Source of the DNA: Hydrogenobacter thermophilus TK-6
GTDB lineage: Bacteria; Aquificota; Aquificia; Aquificales; Aquificaceae
DNA length: 64,000 nt
Direction: 5' to 3'
Assembly: GCF_000010785.1 (NCBI RefSeq)
Contig: NC_013799.1
Location: forward strand, 992,001-1,056,000
Made by a program: the position numbers and the translations under genes
The notes under the pieces: model-generated
Told to the model about the DNA's origin: nothing
Databases searched by the model: none
What the model saw: the letters and a program-made list of their open reading frames with translations, nothing else
Shown: in pieces, positions 17,670-25,667 of the stretch
Position numbering within the stretch: the stretch's first letter is position 1
Layout: the number at the start of each line of letters is the position of its first letter

Positions 17670-18019
17670 ACAGCGTAAAGCTTCACGAGATGAAAAAGGT
17701 AGAGATAATCGTCAGAGGGGAAGACTTGGAGTTTGTCCTTGACCTGCTGGAGAAGGCAGGAGTGAGCGGATACACCATCTTTCACAACCTTTCGGGCAAG
17801 GGAAGCCACGGCTTTCACGAGGGGCACCTTCTTTTTAACGAGGAGGACACGCTGGTGATGGTGGTGTCGGTGATGCCGGATAAAATAGTGGAGGCTGTGC
17901 TGGAGGGTATAACGCCATTTCTCAACAAGCACTCCGGTGTGGTCTTTGTGAGCAGTGTGATGGTGAGCAGGCTTGCCAAGTTTGGTAAGACGGAAGTGAG
18001 TGCGGGTGGAGGGAGTTGA
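17666..18019 (+). CDS. PII-like signalling protein of the dab operon
   Basis: A 117-residue PII-superfamily protein: a ferredoxin-like fold with KKVEIIVRGEDLEFV at the start, a T-loop region after HNLSGKGSHG, and VVSVMPDKIVEAVLE. PII-like genes commonly accompany dabAB operons and are presumed to gate bicarbonate uptake. I take the ATG at 17666, which has an AGGAGGTG site and overlaps the dabA stop as ATGA. The last six codons run into the tRNA-Leu gene on the opposite strand, so the Gly-rich C-terminus (SAGGGS) is antisense tRNA sequence. Confidence 0.85.
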   Translation: MNSVKLHEMKKVEIIVRGEDLEFVLDLLEKAGVSGYTIFHNLSGKGSHGFHEGHLLFNEEDTLVMVVSVMPDKIVEAVLEGITPFLNKHSGVVFVSSVMVSRLAKFGKTEVSAGGGS

Positions 18020-18084
18020 ACCCTCACGGCCGTAAGGCCACGGGATCCTGAGTCCCGCGCGTCTGCCAGTTCCGCCACACCCGC
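18001..18084 (-). tRNA. tRNA-Leu (anticodon CAG)
   Basis: Read on the minus strand: acceptor GCGGGTG pairing with CACCCGC, D-arm, anticodon loop with CAG (reads CTG leucine), a long variable arm (GTGGCCTTACGGCCGT) and a T-arm GGGTTCAACTCCC. The discriminator base is A, and CCA is not encoded. The long variable arm supports a class II tRNA. The first 19 positions overlap the 3' end of the PII-like gene on the other strand. Confidence 0.95.
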
Positions 18085-18123
18085 TGATTATGAAATTATA
18101 ATATCTTTGCGAGGAGGTGCAAG

Positions 18124-19134
18124 ATGAGAAAGTCAGCCCTTTTGGCTTTACTTCTTGTAAGTGGTGTATATTCAAAAGATGGTTCAGATAAAGACCTTCT
18201 GGAGAAGGCAAGGCAGTTCTTCTCCCCACTACCCAAGAGCTTCCCATCGGAGGAAAACCCCATAACCCCTGAGAAGGTAAAGCTTGGCAGGCTTCTCTTC
18301 TTTGAGAGGAGACTGTCGGTTAATGACATGATAAGCTGCGCCACCTGCCACGCTGTAGAGTACTATTATGCATCCCCTGCACCCAAACAGATGGGTGCGT
18401 TAAAGCTCCAGCCCAGACACGCACCAACAGTGCTCAACTCAGCGGGACAGTTTGTCCAGCACTGGATAGGCAACAGGAAGGATGTGGAAGACCAAGCCCT
18501 CCAATCCCTGACCGGACCACCCGCCTTGGGAAATCCCTCCAGGGAAAGCGCGGAAGAAAAGCTAAAAAGCATCCCTGCGTATGTGGAGCTTTTCAAAAAA
18601 GCATTTCCAAAGGATAAGGAGCCTATAACCGCAGAGAACATAGCAAAAGCTATAGGAGCTTTTGAAAGAACCCTTGTGACTCCTTCAAGGTTTGACGAGT
18701 TTCTCAAAGGCAACACCAAAGCGCTAACGGAAGAGGAAAAGAAGGGTTTGAAAACTTTTATAGAAGTAGGGTGTGTTTCTTGCCACAACGGCACCCTTGT
18801 GGGGGGCACCATGTATCAGAAGTTTGGCATATACGAACCTTACTGGAAGTATACAAAGAGTGAGAGCATAGACGAAGGAAGGTATGCAGTTACTAAAAAG
18901 GAAGAAGATAAGTATGTTTTTAAGGTACCACCCCTTAGAAATGTAGCCATGACACCACCGTATTTTCCTGACGGGTCTGTCACAAGCCTTGAAGAAGCGG
19001 TGTGGATAATGGGAAAGGTCCAGCTGGGCAAAGACCTGAGCAAGCAGCAGGTAAGGTACATAGTTGCTTTTCTCAAAAGTTTAACGGGCAGACTGCCTGA
19101 AGAAGCGCGAAAACCGCCTATCCTCCCACCGTAA
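18124..19134 (+). CDS. Dihaem cytochrome c peroxidase (CcpA/MauG family)
   Basis: Exported protein of 336 residues with an N-terminal signal sequence (MRKSALLALLLVSGVYS) and two haem c attachment motifs, CATCH (about residue 72) and CVSCH (about residue 219). Family segments include KLGRLLFFERRLS, RHAPTVLNSA and PPLRNVAMTPPYFPDG. It reduces periplasmic hydrogen peroxide with electrons from a c-type cytochrome. It is monocistronic, with an AGGAGG site before the ATG, and ends 1 base from the convergent aldo/keto reductase gene. Confidence 0.93.
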   Translation: MRKSALLALLLVSGVYSKDGSDKDLLEKARQFFSPLPKSFPSEENPITPEKVKLGRLLFFERRLSVNDMISCATCHAVEYYYASPAPKQMGALKLQPRHAPTVLNSAGQFVQHWIGNRKDVEDQALQSLTGPPALGNPSRESAEEKLKSIPAYVELFKKAFPKDKEPITAENIAKAIGAFERTLVTPSRFDEFLKGNTKALTEEEKKGLKTFIEVGCVSCHNGTLVGGTMYQKFGIYEPYWKYTKSESIDEGRYAVTKKEEDKYVFKVPPLRNVAMTPPYFPDGSVTSLEEAVWIMGKVQLGKDLSKQQVRYIVAFLKSLTGRLPEEARKPPILPP

Positions 19135-19135
19135 T

Positions 19136-20149
19136 TTATGCTTTAAACAGTGAGCTTTTAAACTCCTCCGGAGATAATCTCGCGACCCTCATTATCTCAA
19201 CATTTTCCCTCAGGTGCTCTACTTTGCTCATGCCAATGAGAGCTGTCCCTACTCCCGGTGTGCTAAGCACAAACTGAAGAGATGCATGCACATCTGAATT
19301 GACTTTTAGTTTTTCCCTTAGGGCTTGTGGCACTCTCCCTATTACTTTTGCTTGATATATGCTAGCGCTGGTGTAAACATAAAGACCTAGCTCTGCACAG
19401 GCTTCTATGGTGGAAAGTTTTTTCCCGTTTACTTCCTGATTTTTTAGTAGGTAAGCCTCTGTCATGCCAAGATTGTAAGGGAGCTGGATAAACCTAAAGT
19501 GATGAGCCTCCCCCCCCACTTTTTGCGCCATTTTTACAAGCTCGTAAAGGTCAAGGTACTGCCTGCTGGCAGGAGAGACTCTAAAACCGCTCCAGGTGGC
19601 AAGCCCGTAATACCTGACTTTGCCTTCCTCCGCTTTTGCCTCTAAATACTCAAAGCACTCTAAAAGTTTTTTGTTAAAGCTATCTCGATCAAAGAAGTTT
19701 AGCTGTTCTTCTGGATTGTGAAGAAAGTATACATCCACATAACTGGTTTGCATATTTTCAAGGCTTTTGCTCAAGCACCAATCTATAAACTTGGCAGAAA
19801 GATAGTGTCCCTGTGGTGTCATCTCCTGAGGGTTTATTATGCCAGTGTTTATAAAGTTCTCGTAAAAGTAATCCTTTGGGTCTTCTCCTGAGTCTACATC
19901 GTAGGGGACATATCCGCCCTTTGTAGAGATAATAAACTTCTCCCTTCCAAGTTCTTTCAAGACTGCCCCTATATCCCTTTCGCTCTTCATGTATCTGTAA
20001 ACTATTGCAGTATCCACCACATTGATGTGGTGTGAGGTTATGGCTTCTTTTATCACCTGCCTGTAGCCCTCTGAAGTTCTCTCGTCCAGCTCGCCCAGGT
20101 AGGTTCCAACGCCTATTTCGGAGAGATTTAGGTCTAAGAAAGTCTTCAT
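19136..20149 (-). CDS. Aldo/keto reductase
   Basis: NAD(P)H-dependent oxidoreductase of the AKR family, 337 residues. The catalytic tetrad is visible: Asp in VDTAIVYRY, the Tyr of the same motif, Lys in STKGGYVP and His in VYFLHNPEE. The C-terminal cofactor loop reads TALIGMSKVEHL. Substrates are aldehydes or ketones; the specific one is unknown. It is the last gene of a long minus-strand series, 10 bases after the SdhB/FrdB-type gene. Confidence 0.85.
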   Translation of the reverse strand: MKTFLDLNLSEIGVGTYLGELDERTSEGYRQVIKEAITSHHINVVDTAIVYRYMKSERDIGAVLKELGREKFIISTKGGYVPYDVDSGEDPKDYFYENFINTGIINPQEMTPQGHYLSAKFIDWCLSKSLENMQTSYVDVYFLHNPEEQLNFFDRDSFNKKLLECFEYLEAKAEEGKVRYYGLATWSGFRVSPASRQYLDLYELVKMAQKVGGEAHHFRFIQLPYNLGMTEAYLLKNQEVNGKKLSTIEACAELGLYVYTSASIYQAKVIGRVPQALREKLKVNSDVHASLQFVLSTPGVGTALIGMSKVEHLRENVEIMRVARLSPEEFKSSLFKA

Positions 20150-20159
20150 TTTCTACCCC

Positions 20160-20873
20160 CTAAAAACTCAAAAATTCAAAACCACCCTCTGATTTTTGCA
20201 AAATCCCCCTTTGATAAAGCAGGTTTTCTTCTTCCTTTATGAGAGCTTCCGGCATGAGTTTTTTGGGGCAGGCAAAGGAGCAGTTCATGCAGTGAGTACA
20301 GAGTTGAGGGTTTAGACTCTTAAGAGTTTGTAGCTTTTCGTCTCTTTCCGCGTTCCTCGGGTCAAAAACCAGCTTTTGGTATCTTGTAAGAAGGAGAGGT
20401 CCGCCAAAGTCCTGACTTGTGGTAAACACAGGGCAGACACTGTCGCAAACACCACACAAAATACATTCATGACTTTTTTCCACCTTTCTTAGAGTCTCCT
20501 GATGGAATCTTATATTTTCCTCAAAAGATGTCATCCACACCTTCCATAACCTGAGCTTGGAGTAAATACCTTCATGATCCACCACCAAGTCCTTTATTAC
20601 CGAGAACTGGTCTATTGGCTCTATTGTAAGCTCCTCTCCAAAAATAGAAACCTTTGTGGAGCAAGCCAGAACAGGCTTTCCATTAACCTTTATGGCGCAT
20701 GTTCCACACACCCCCGCCCTACACATGCTTCTAAAGGAGAGGCTCTGATCCATATCTTCTTTTATCTTTATCAGCATGTCCAAAAGGGTTGCGTTTTCTG
20801 GCAGGTGAAGGGAAAAGGGTATATAACCAACAAAGTCCGGTCTTGTGAGTTTTATGCTGGCTTTTACCTGCAT
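20160..20873 (-). CDS. Succinate dehydrogenase/fumarate reductase iron-sulfur subunit
   Basis: Iron-sulfur subunit of a complex II type enzyme, 237 residues. The N-terminal [2Fe-2S] domain has CRAGVCGTCAIKVNGKP and a following cysteine; the C-terminal domain has CILCGVCDSVCP and CTHCMNCSFACP for the [4Fe-4S] and [3Fe-4S] (or second [4Fe-4S]) centres. In reverse-TCA bacteria this would serve fumarate reduction to succinate. No flavoprotein or membrane subunit gene is adjacent, so the partners are encoded elsewhere. It follows queH after 10 bases. Confidence 0.88.
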   Translation of the reverse strand: MQVKASIKLTRPDFVGYIPFSLHLPENATLLDMLIKIKEDMDQSLSFRSMCRAGVCGTCAIKVNGKPVLACSTKVSIFGEELTIEPIDQFSVIKDLVVDHEGIYSKLRLWKVWMTSFEENIRFHQETLRKVEKSHECILCGVCDSVCPVFTTSQDFGGPLLLTRYQKLVFDPRNAERDEKLQTLKSLNPQLCTHCMNCSFACPKKLMPEALIKEEENLLYQRGILQKSEGGFEFLSF

Positions 20874-20883
20874 ATTTATAAAG

Positions 20884-22125
20884 TTAGCCCTTTAGCTGAC
20901 AAAATACGTTTTTTGTGATCCTTCCAGTGCGCTCAGTAAAGTAATTGCTACCAGCTCTCCCCAGAGATTCCGCACCGCATACCACCAGAGCTACTTCTCC
21001 TCTTATTATCTTAGATAGATTATCCGTTATGAACTTTTTGACGCTTTCAAAGCTTACTCCTTTCCCATCCTGCAATGTATCCGCAGGCACGCTAAAAAGA
21101 TTTTTTGCCTGCAAGCTACCCACCAAAAGCACCGAAGAACTATCCGTTGAAAACTCCGTCTGAAGCTCCGCCCTTATGCGATTTTGTAAAAGAAGGTCTT
21201 TGTATCTTACGGGAACTTTGAAGGTTGGGTCTGTGATGCCTTTAAAGCTCTCCACTGGCTCATCTGAAAGTTCATCTGACAGCACCACTTTTAACCCACC
21301 CTTGTTGTAATAAAGAGTGTTTCCCACCACCTCCTCCAGATCCGCCTTGAGAACGCCTTTTATGGACTGCGAGAAAGGAACAACCAGCGAGGGAATAGTT
21401 TTATCACTCACCTGCAACCTTCCATAAAGAAGCTTCCAGTTTAAGAAGCTAAACTCCCACTCCTTGCAGGATATACCCTCGCTTTCTGCAAAAAGCCTTA
21501 CAGACTTTATAAAGAGAGCCTCTTCTTTACTGCCTGGTCTCCTACCTGCAAAGGACACAAGGTCCCACACAGCGTTTTGACCCTTCTGTTTGAAAAGCCC
21601 GTAAATGCATCCGCAGTAGTCCTGATGGTAAAGCTCCAGCTGCTTTGATAGCTTAAACATCTCCTGAGTTCCTCCTCCCTTCCTGTAGTCAAGAGGCAAA
21701 AACTCAAGCCCGTATGCTTTACATATCCGCTCTCCCACCTCCTTTAGCATGAGAAAGTCCTTTTTGGGACTCATCAGCAATGTGGTGGTAAGATGCGTAG
21801 CCCCTACCTTTTTGGCAAACTCTGCGGACTTTTCCAATCTGTAGTCAAAGCATATCTTACATCTATTGCCTCTTTCTGGCTCATCCTCATATCCCTTTAC
21901 AGAGATCATCCAGTTTTCTAAATCGTACTCACCTTCGTAAAGCTCTATGCCTAAGGTTTTACAGGCTCTTTCCGTCTCTATCAGCCTCAGCTTGTACTCT
22001 TCGTAGGGATGTATGTTAGGGTCGTAGAAAAAGCCAACTATACTTGAGTTTGGGTAATCCTCTCTGAGCCTTTTTAAGAAGTACACAGCATCAGGTGCAC
22101 AGCATATATGTACTAGTGTCTTCAT
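20884..22125 (-). CDS. queH: Epoxyqueuosine reductase QueH with C-terminal extension
   Basis: The N-terminal ~200 residues match QueH, which makes queuosine from epoxyqueuosine in tRNA: VHICCAPDAVYFL, RCKICFDYRLEK, TTTLLMSPKKD and YHQDYCGCIYG give the conserved cysteines. The usual CCAPC here ends in Asp. The protein is 413 residues, about twice the normal length. The extra ~210 C-terminal residues have no domain I recognise (KVPVRYKDLLLQNRIR is one notable piece). I place the start at 22125, where ATGA overlaps the cobA stop and the family motif begins. Confidence 0.8.
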   Translation of the reverse strand: MKTLVHICCAPDAVYFLKRLREDYPNSSIVGFFYDPNIHPYEEYKLRLIETERACKTLGIELYEGEYDLENWMISVKGYEDEPERGNRCKICFDYRLEKSAEFAKKVGATHLTTTLLMSPKKDFLMLKEVGERICKAYGLEFLPLDYRKGGGTQEMFKLSKQLELYHQDYCGCIYGLFKQKGQNAVWDLVSFAGRRPGSKEEALFIKSVRLFAESEGISCKEWEFSFLNWKLLYGRLQVSDKTIPSLVVPFSQSIKGVLKADLEEVVGNTLYYNKGGLKVVLSDELSDEPVESFKGITDPTFKVPVRYKDLLLQNRIRAELQTEFSTDSSSVLLVGSLQAKNLFSVPADTLQDGKGVSFESVKKFITDNLSKIIRGEVALVVCGAESLGRAGSNYFTERTGRITKNVFCQLKG

Positions 22126-22889
22126 AGGACACATGATACAACCTTAGATGCACCTTTGTTTATGACTTGTGTCAGATATTTTTTAAGCTTCACCACCCAA
22201 CCCACTACCATAACAGCAGGAGGATTTACCTCAGGTGGGTAGTTGGCAAGCTCATAAAGGTCTGTTATCACCACCCTCTGCTCCCTGGTGGTGCCTCTCT
22301 CTATAAACGCCACAGGCTCCTTTGGGTCCCTACCCACCTCTATGAGCCTCCTGGCTATCTCCTTCCTGTTGGAAACTGCCATCAGAAAGACTAAGGTATT
22401 TATACCTTTCAGGCTCTCCCAATCTATGCTCGTTCTTTCCTTCTTTGGGTCTTCGTGCCCTGTGATGACTGCAAAGGAAGAAGATAATCCTCTAAAGGTT
22501 ATGGGTATGCCCGCATACGCAGGCACCCCTGTGGCTGAGCTTATACCTGGCACAACCTCAACCTCCACCCCGTGCTCTGCCAAAAAGAGAGCCTCCTCAC
22601 CACCCCTTCCAAAGACAAAGGGGTCTCCACCCTTTAGCCTTACCACAACCTCTTTTGTGTGAGCATAGTGGAGCAAAAGCTCGTTAATCTTCTCCTGCTC
22701 TAGGGTGTGCTTTCCCTCCTCTTTTCCCACATAGATGAGTTGGCATTCTGGTTTAGCCAGTAGAAGGATCTCTGGATTTACCAGTCTGTCGTAAAGCACT
22801 ACATCTGCAGACTTTATGAGTCTGTAAGCTTTTAGGGTTAAAAGCTCCAGCTCTCCAGGTCCTGCGCCCACCAAGTACACCTTACCCAT
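22122..22889 (-). CDS. cobA: Uroporphyrinogen-III C-methyltransferase
   Basis: SAM-dependent SUMT, 255 residues, converting uroporphyrinogen III to precorrin-2 for sirohaem. Motifs: VYLVGAGPGELELLTLKA at the start, VVRLKGGDPFVFGRGGEE, VPGISSATGVPAYAGIP, and the late NPPAVMVVGWVV. Its place between hemD and the nitrate reductase gene fits sirohaem supply to the nitrite reductase at 28.8 kb. It overlaps both neighbours by a few bases. Confidence 0.93.
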   Translation of the reverse strand: MGKVYLVGAGPGELELLTLKAYRLIKSADVVLYDRLVNPEILLLAKPECQLIYVGKEEGKHTLEQEKINELLLHYAHTKEVVVRLKGGDPFVFGRGGEEALFLAEHGVEVEVVPGISSATGVPAYAGIPITFRGLSSSFAVITGHEDPKKERTSIDWESLKGINTLVFLMAVSNRKEIARRLIEVGRDPKEPVAFIERGTTREQRVVITDLYELANYPPEVNPPAVMVVGWVVKLKKYLTQVINKGASKVVSCVL

Positions 22890-23664
22890 CTTTAAAAGCT
22901 ATCTCCAGCTCTTTCAGAGCGTAAGTGAGTCTCTCCTTTTCTGGATAGTAAACCCTCAGAACCCCGTTCTCAAAAAGCTTACCCGCCGTCTTTCTTCCTA
23001 CAGCAACGGTGAATACCTTATTGTTTAGAGAGCTTGAGAGATTTTTACCTAAATTCTTTTCTTTAGCTCTCTTAAAGATATAATCCACTTGATAGGCTGA
23101 GGTGAAAAGCACAGCGTGATAAAAGCCTTCCAAAAGCTTTATTATAAAAGCATCAAGCCTTTCTGTATCCGTCTCGTATCTGTAAAGCCAGAGCTTTAGC
23201 ATTTTTGCCCCCTTATTGTTTAAAAACTCTTCAAGTTCATGCATCTCCTCCCCGTACATCTGCACAAGTATCTTAGTGTTTAGTATTTCTATGTCTTTTA
23301 ACATATTCATAAAAGCCCTAGTACTTTCTACGCTTTGAAAATTTTTAAAACCATAGTTTATCAGTCTTGCCCTCACCTTATAACCCCTAGCAAAAACTTT
23401 GCCTTTTAATAGAGGTTCGTAGAGTCCTATTTCTCTGGATTTTTTTAGAAGTACGTCTGTACCTTCACCGGTTGTAAAGTAAAAAATCTCCGGCGCTTCA
23501 AATACTGCGTTTTTTATATTTTCCTTTATTACTTCATCTGGCAACGCCACTATTCTGACCACATCTTCTACATACGGCTTTCCACCGAGTTTTACTATAC
23601 TTTCTATAGCCTCTTCCACTCTTCGTGTAATACATAGAGCTATCCTTTTACCCTTCAACTTCAT
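22882..23664 (-). CDS. hemD: Uroporphyrinogen-III synthase
   Basis: HemD family, 260 residues, cyclising hydroxymethylbilane to uroporphyrinogen III. The family is very divergent; supporting pieces are the start KGKRIALCITRRVEEAIES, YFTTGEGTDVLL, FARGYKVRARL, VLFTSAYQVDYIF and VAVGRKTAGKLFENG. The gene sits between nitrate reductase (17-base overlap) and cobA (8-base overlap), the usual arrangement for a sirohaem supply unit in nitrate assimilation operons. Confidence 0.85.
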   Translation of the reverse strand: MKLKGKRIALCITRRVEEAIESIVKLGGKPYVEDVVRIVALPDEVIKENIKNAVFEAPEIFYFTTGEGTDVLLKKSREIGLYEPLLKGKVFARGYKVRARLINYGFKNFQSVESTRAFMNMLKDIEILNTKILVQMYGEEMHELEEFLNNKGAKMLKLWLYRYETDTERLDAFIIKLLEGFYHAVLFTSAYQVDYIFKRAKEKNLGKNLSSSLNNKVFTVAVGRKTAGKLFENGVLRVYYPEKERLTYALKELEIAFKDG

Positions 23665-25666
23665 AGAGACTTAATCTCCTATCTCTCACCCTAAGGTTTA
23701 CGCTCGTGAATTTCAGCTCAGGTTGCTTTGATACGGGGTCACATACATCCTTGGTCAGAGCATTCACCACGGCATCGTAGGCAAGTCCATAACCGAATGG
23801 GGCAAAAAGGTGCTTTCTCTTTACTTGTCCCAGTCTTACCTTTAGCTTGAGACTCACATCACTTACAATGACTTCTACAAAATCTCCTTCAAGTACTCCC
23901 AAATTGCGTCCATCCTCCTCGTTCATAAGGAGATAAGGCTCTTCTTCGCCTTTTAAAAGTTCTTCGCTTTTTCCTGTCCTTGTCATGGTATGCCACTGGT
24001 TCTTAGTTCTACCGGTAATCAGAATAAAGTCTGCGTCTTTGTGCTCATAGGGTGTTGGGAACATCTTGGCTTTACCACTATCCGTAGGGAAGCTGAGTTC
24101 TTCGTAAAGCCACCTCTTGCCCCGTCTCCTGGGAAGTTGTTGGTAATTAAACCCGGAAATATCGCACAGTTTCCCCTTTGTAGAGAGTTTTAACTCTTCA
24201 AACACATCCTCCGACCTCTTATAAGAGAAGTATTTTTCGTACCCAAGATACTCTGCAAGCTCTTTGAATATGACCCAATCTGGTTTTGCCTCCTCAGGTG
24301 GCTCTGAAAACTTTTTACATAATGTTAAAGTCCTGTCTGAAGCAGTCATAACCCCTTCCTTCTCTCCCATCTGAGCAGCTGGCAAAATTAGGTTTGCAAA
24401 TGTACATGTATCATTCCAGTAGGCATCTTGAACTACCAGAAAAACTTTCTCTAACGCCTCCCAAACCTTCCTAAGATTTGGTAAGGTTACTGCAGGATTT
24501 GTACATACAACCCATAAGAATTTTATTTCTCCCTTAAGGATTAAGTCTATAGCTTCTGTTATTGTGGGTCCGGGTTGTGGCTTTATGCTACCCCTTTCTA
24601 TACCCCAAAAGTCTTCCATAAAGGTCCTGTCTTCTTCTCTTCTTACATCTCTATAACCTGGAAGGCCGTTTGAAAGATACCCCATCTCCCTTCCCCCCAT
24701 AGCATTTGGCTGTCCAGTAAGCGAAAAGGGACAACCTCTCTCGTTAAGCCTACCAGTAGCAAGGTGAAGGTTTATTAAGGAAAGGTTTTTATTCACTCCC
24801 TGTGAGGACTGATTTAGCCCCTGACACCAGAGGGATATGAGTTTTTTGCTAAAGGCGTAAAGCTCGGCAAGCTTGTAAATCTGTTCTTCTTCTATCTGGC
24901 ATATGCGTGAGGCGACAGTGGGTGGATATTTTAAGCACTCTTCTATAGTCTCTTCAAAGCCCTCCACATAATTACCTATAAACTCCTTATTAACCCACCC
25001 CTTATCATACAGAATATATAGTATGGAGTTAAAAAGTGCTGTATCTGTACCTGCCCTTAACTGTACATGCATATCTGCTCTCTTGGCAGTTTCTGTCCTG
25101 ATGGGGTCTATAACTACTATTTTTACATCTTCCTTCTCCAGCTTTCTTTTTAATATCCTCTTAAATATTACAGGGTGTGTCCAAAGGGCATTTGAGCCTG
25201 CAAAAACAAAGCAATCTGCATCATCAAGATCTTCATAACTACAAGGTGGACCATCAGAACCAAAGGCTAACTTGTAAGCGGATACGGCCGTAGCCATACA
25301 CAACCTTGAGTTTGCATCTATATTGTTTGTTTTCAAAAAACCTTTCACCAGCTTGTTAGCTACATATATATCTTCGGTCATAAGCTGACCAGAAAGATAG
25401 AAGTAGAGCTCTTCTCCATGAAGGTTTTCTATCTTTTGTTTCAATACTTTATAAGCAGTCTGCCAGTCCACTTCTCTAAATGGTTGATTCTTCTTCTCTC
25501 TGTACAGTGGTTTTAAGAGCCTTCCTTTTTTCATAACCTTCGGATAATAGACAGGCTTTTTACAAAGGTCACCCTTTGTTGCAGGGTGATTTTTATCCCC
25601 CCTCACCCTCTCCTCCCAAAGTAAACCACACCCTACACCGCAATAGGGACACTGGAAGGGCACCAT
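23648..25666 (-). CDS. Assimilatory nitrate reductase, molybdopterin catalytic subunit
   Basis: Molybdenum-bis-MGD oxidoreductase of 672 residues of the NasA/NarB/NapA type, reducing nitrate to nitrite. The [4Fe-4S] site is at the N-terminus (CPYCGVGCGLL with a fourth Cys in GDLCKKP), and the likely Mo-ligand Cys is in NSRLCMATAV. Later marks are GQPNAMGGREMGYL and the C-terminal MGD domain (LITGRTKNQWHT). There is no Tat signal, so it is cytoplasmic, and it is short, like NarB. It is cotranscribed with the transporter gene 1 base upstream. The electron donor is probably ferredoxin. Confidence 0.9.
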   Translation of the reverse strand: MVPFQCPYCGVGCGLLWEERVRGDKNHPATKGDLCKKPVYYPKVMKKGRLLKPLYREKKNQPFREVDWQTAYKVLKQKIENLHGEELYFYLSGQLMTEDIYVANKLVKGFLKTNNIDANSRLCMATAVSAYKLAFGSDGPPCSYEDLDDADCFVFAGSNALWTHPVIFKRILKRKLEKEDVKIVVIDPIRTETAKRADMHVQLRAGTDTALFNSILYILYDKGWVNKEFIGNYVEGFEETIEECLKYPPTVASRICQIEEEQIYKLAELYAFSKKLISLWCQGLNQSSQGVNKNLSLINLHLATGRLNERGCPFSLTGQPNAMGGREMGYLSNGLPGYRDVRREEDRTFMEDFWGIERGSIKPQPGPTITEAIDLILKGEIKFLWVVCTNPAVTLPNLRKVWEALEKVFLVVQDAYWNDTCTFANLILPAAQMGEKEGVMTASDRTLTLCKKFSEPPEEAKPDWVIFKELAEYLGYEKYFSYKRSEDVFEELKLSTKGKLCDISGFNYQQLPRRRGKRWLYEELSFPTDSGKAKMFPTPYEHKDADFILITGRTKNQWHTMTRTGKSEELLKGEEEPYLLMNEEDGRNLGVLEGDFVEVIVSDVSLKLKVRLGQVKRKHLFAPFGYGLAYDAVVNALTKDVCDPVSKQPELKFTSVNLRVRDRRLSLYEVEG

Positions 25667-25667
25667 C

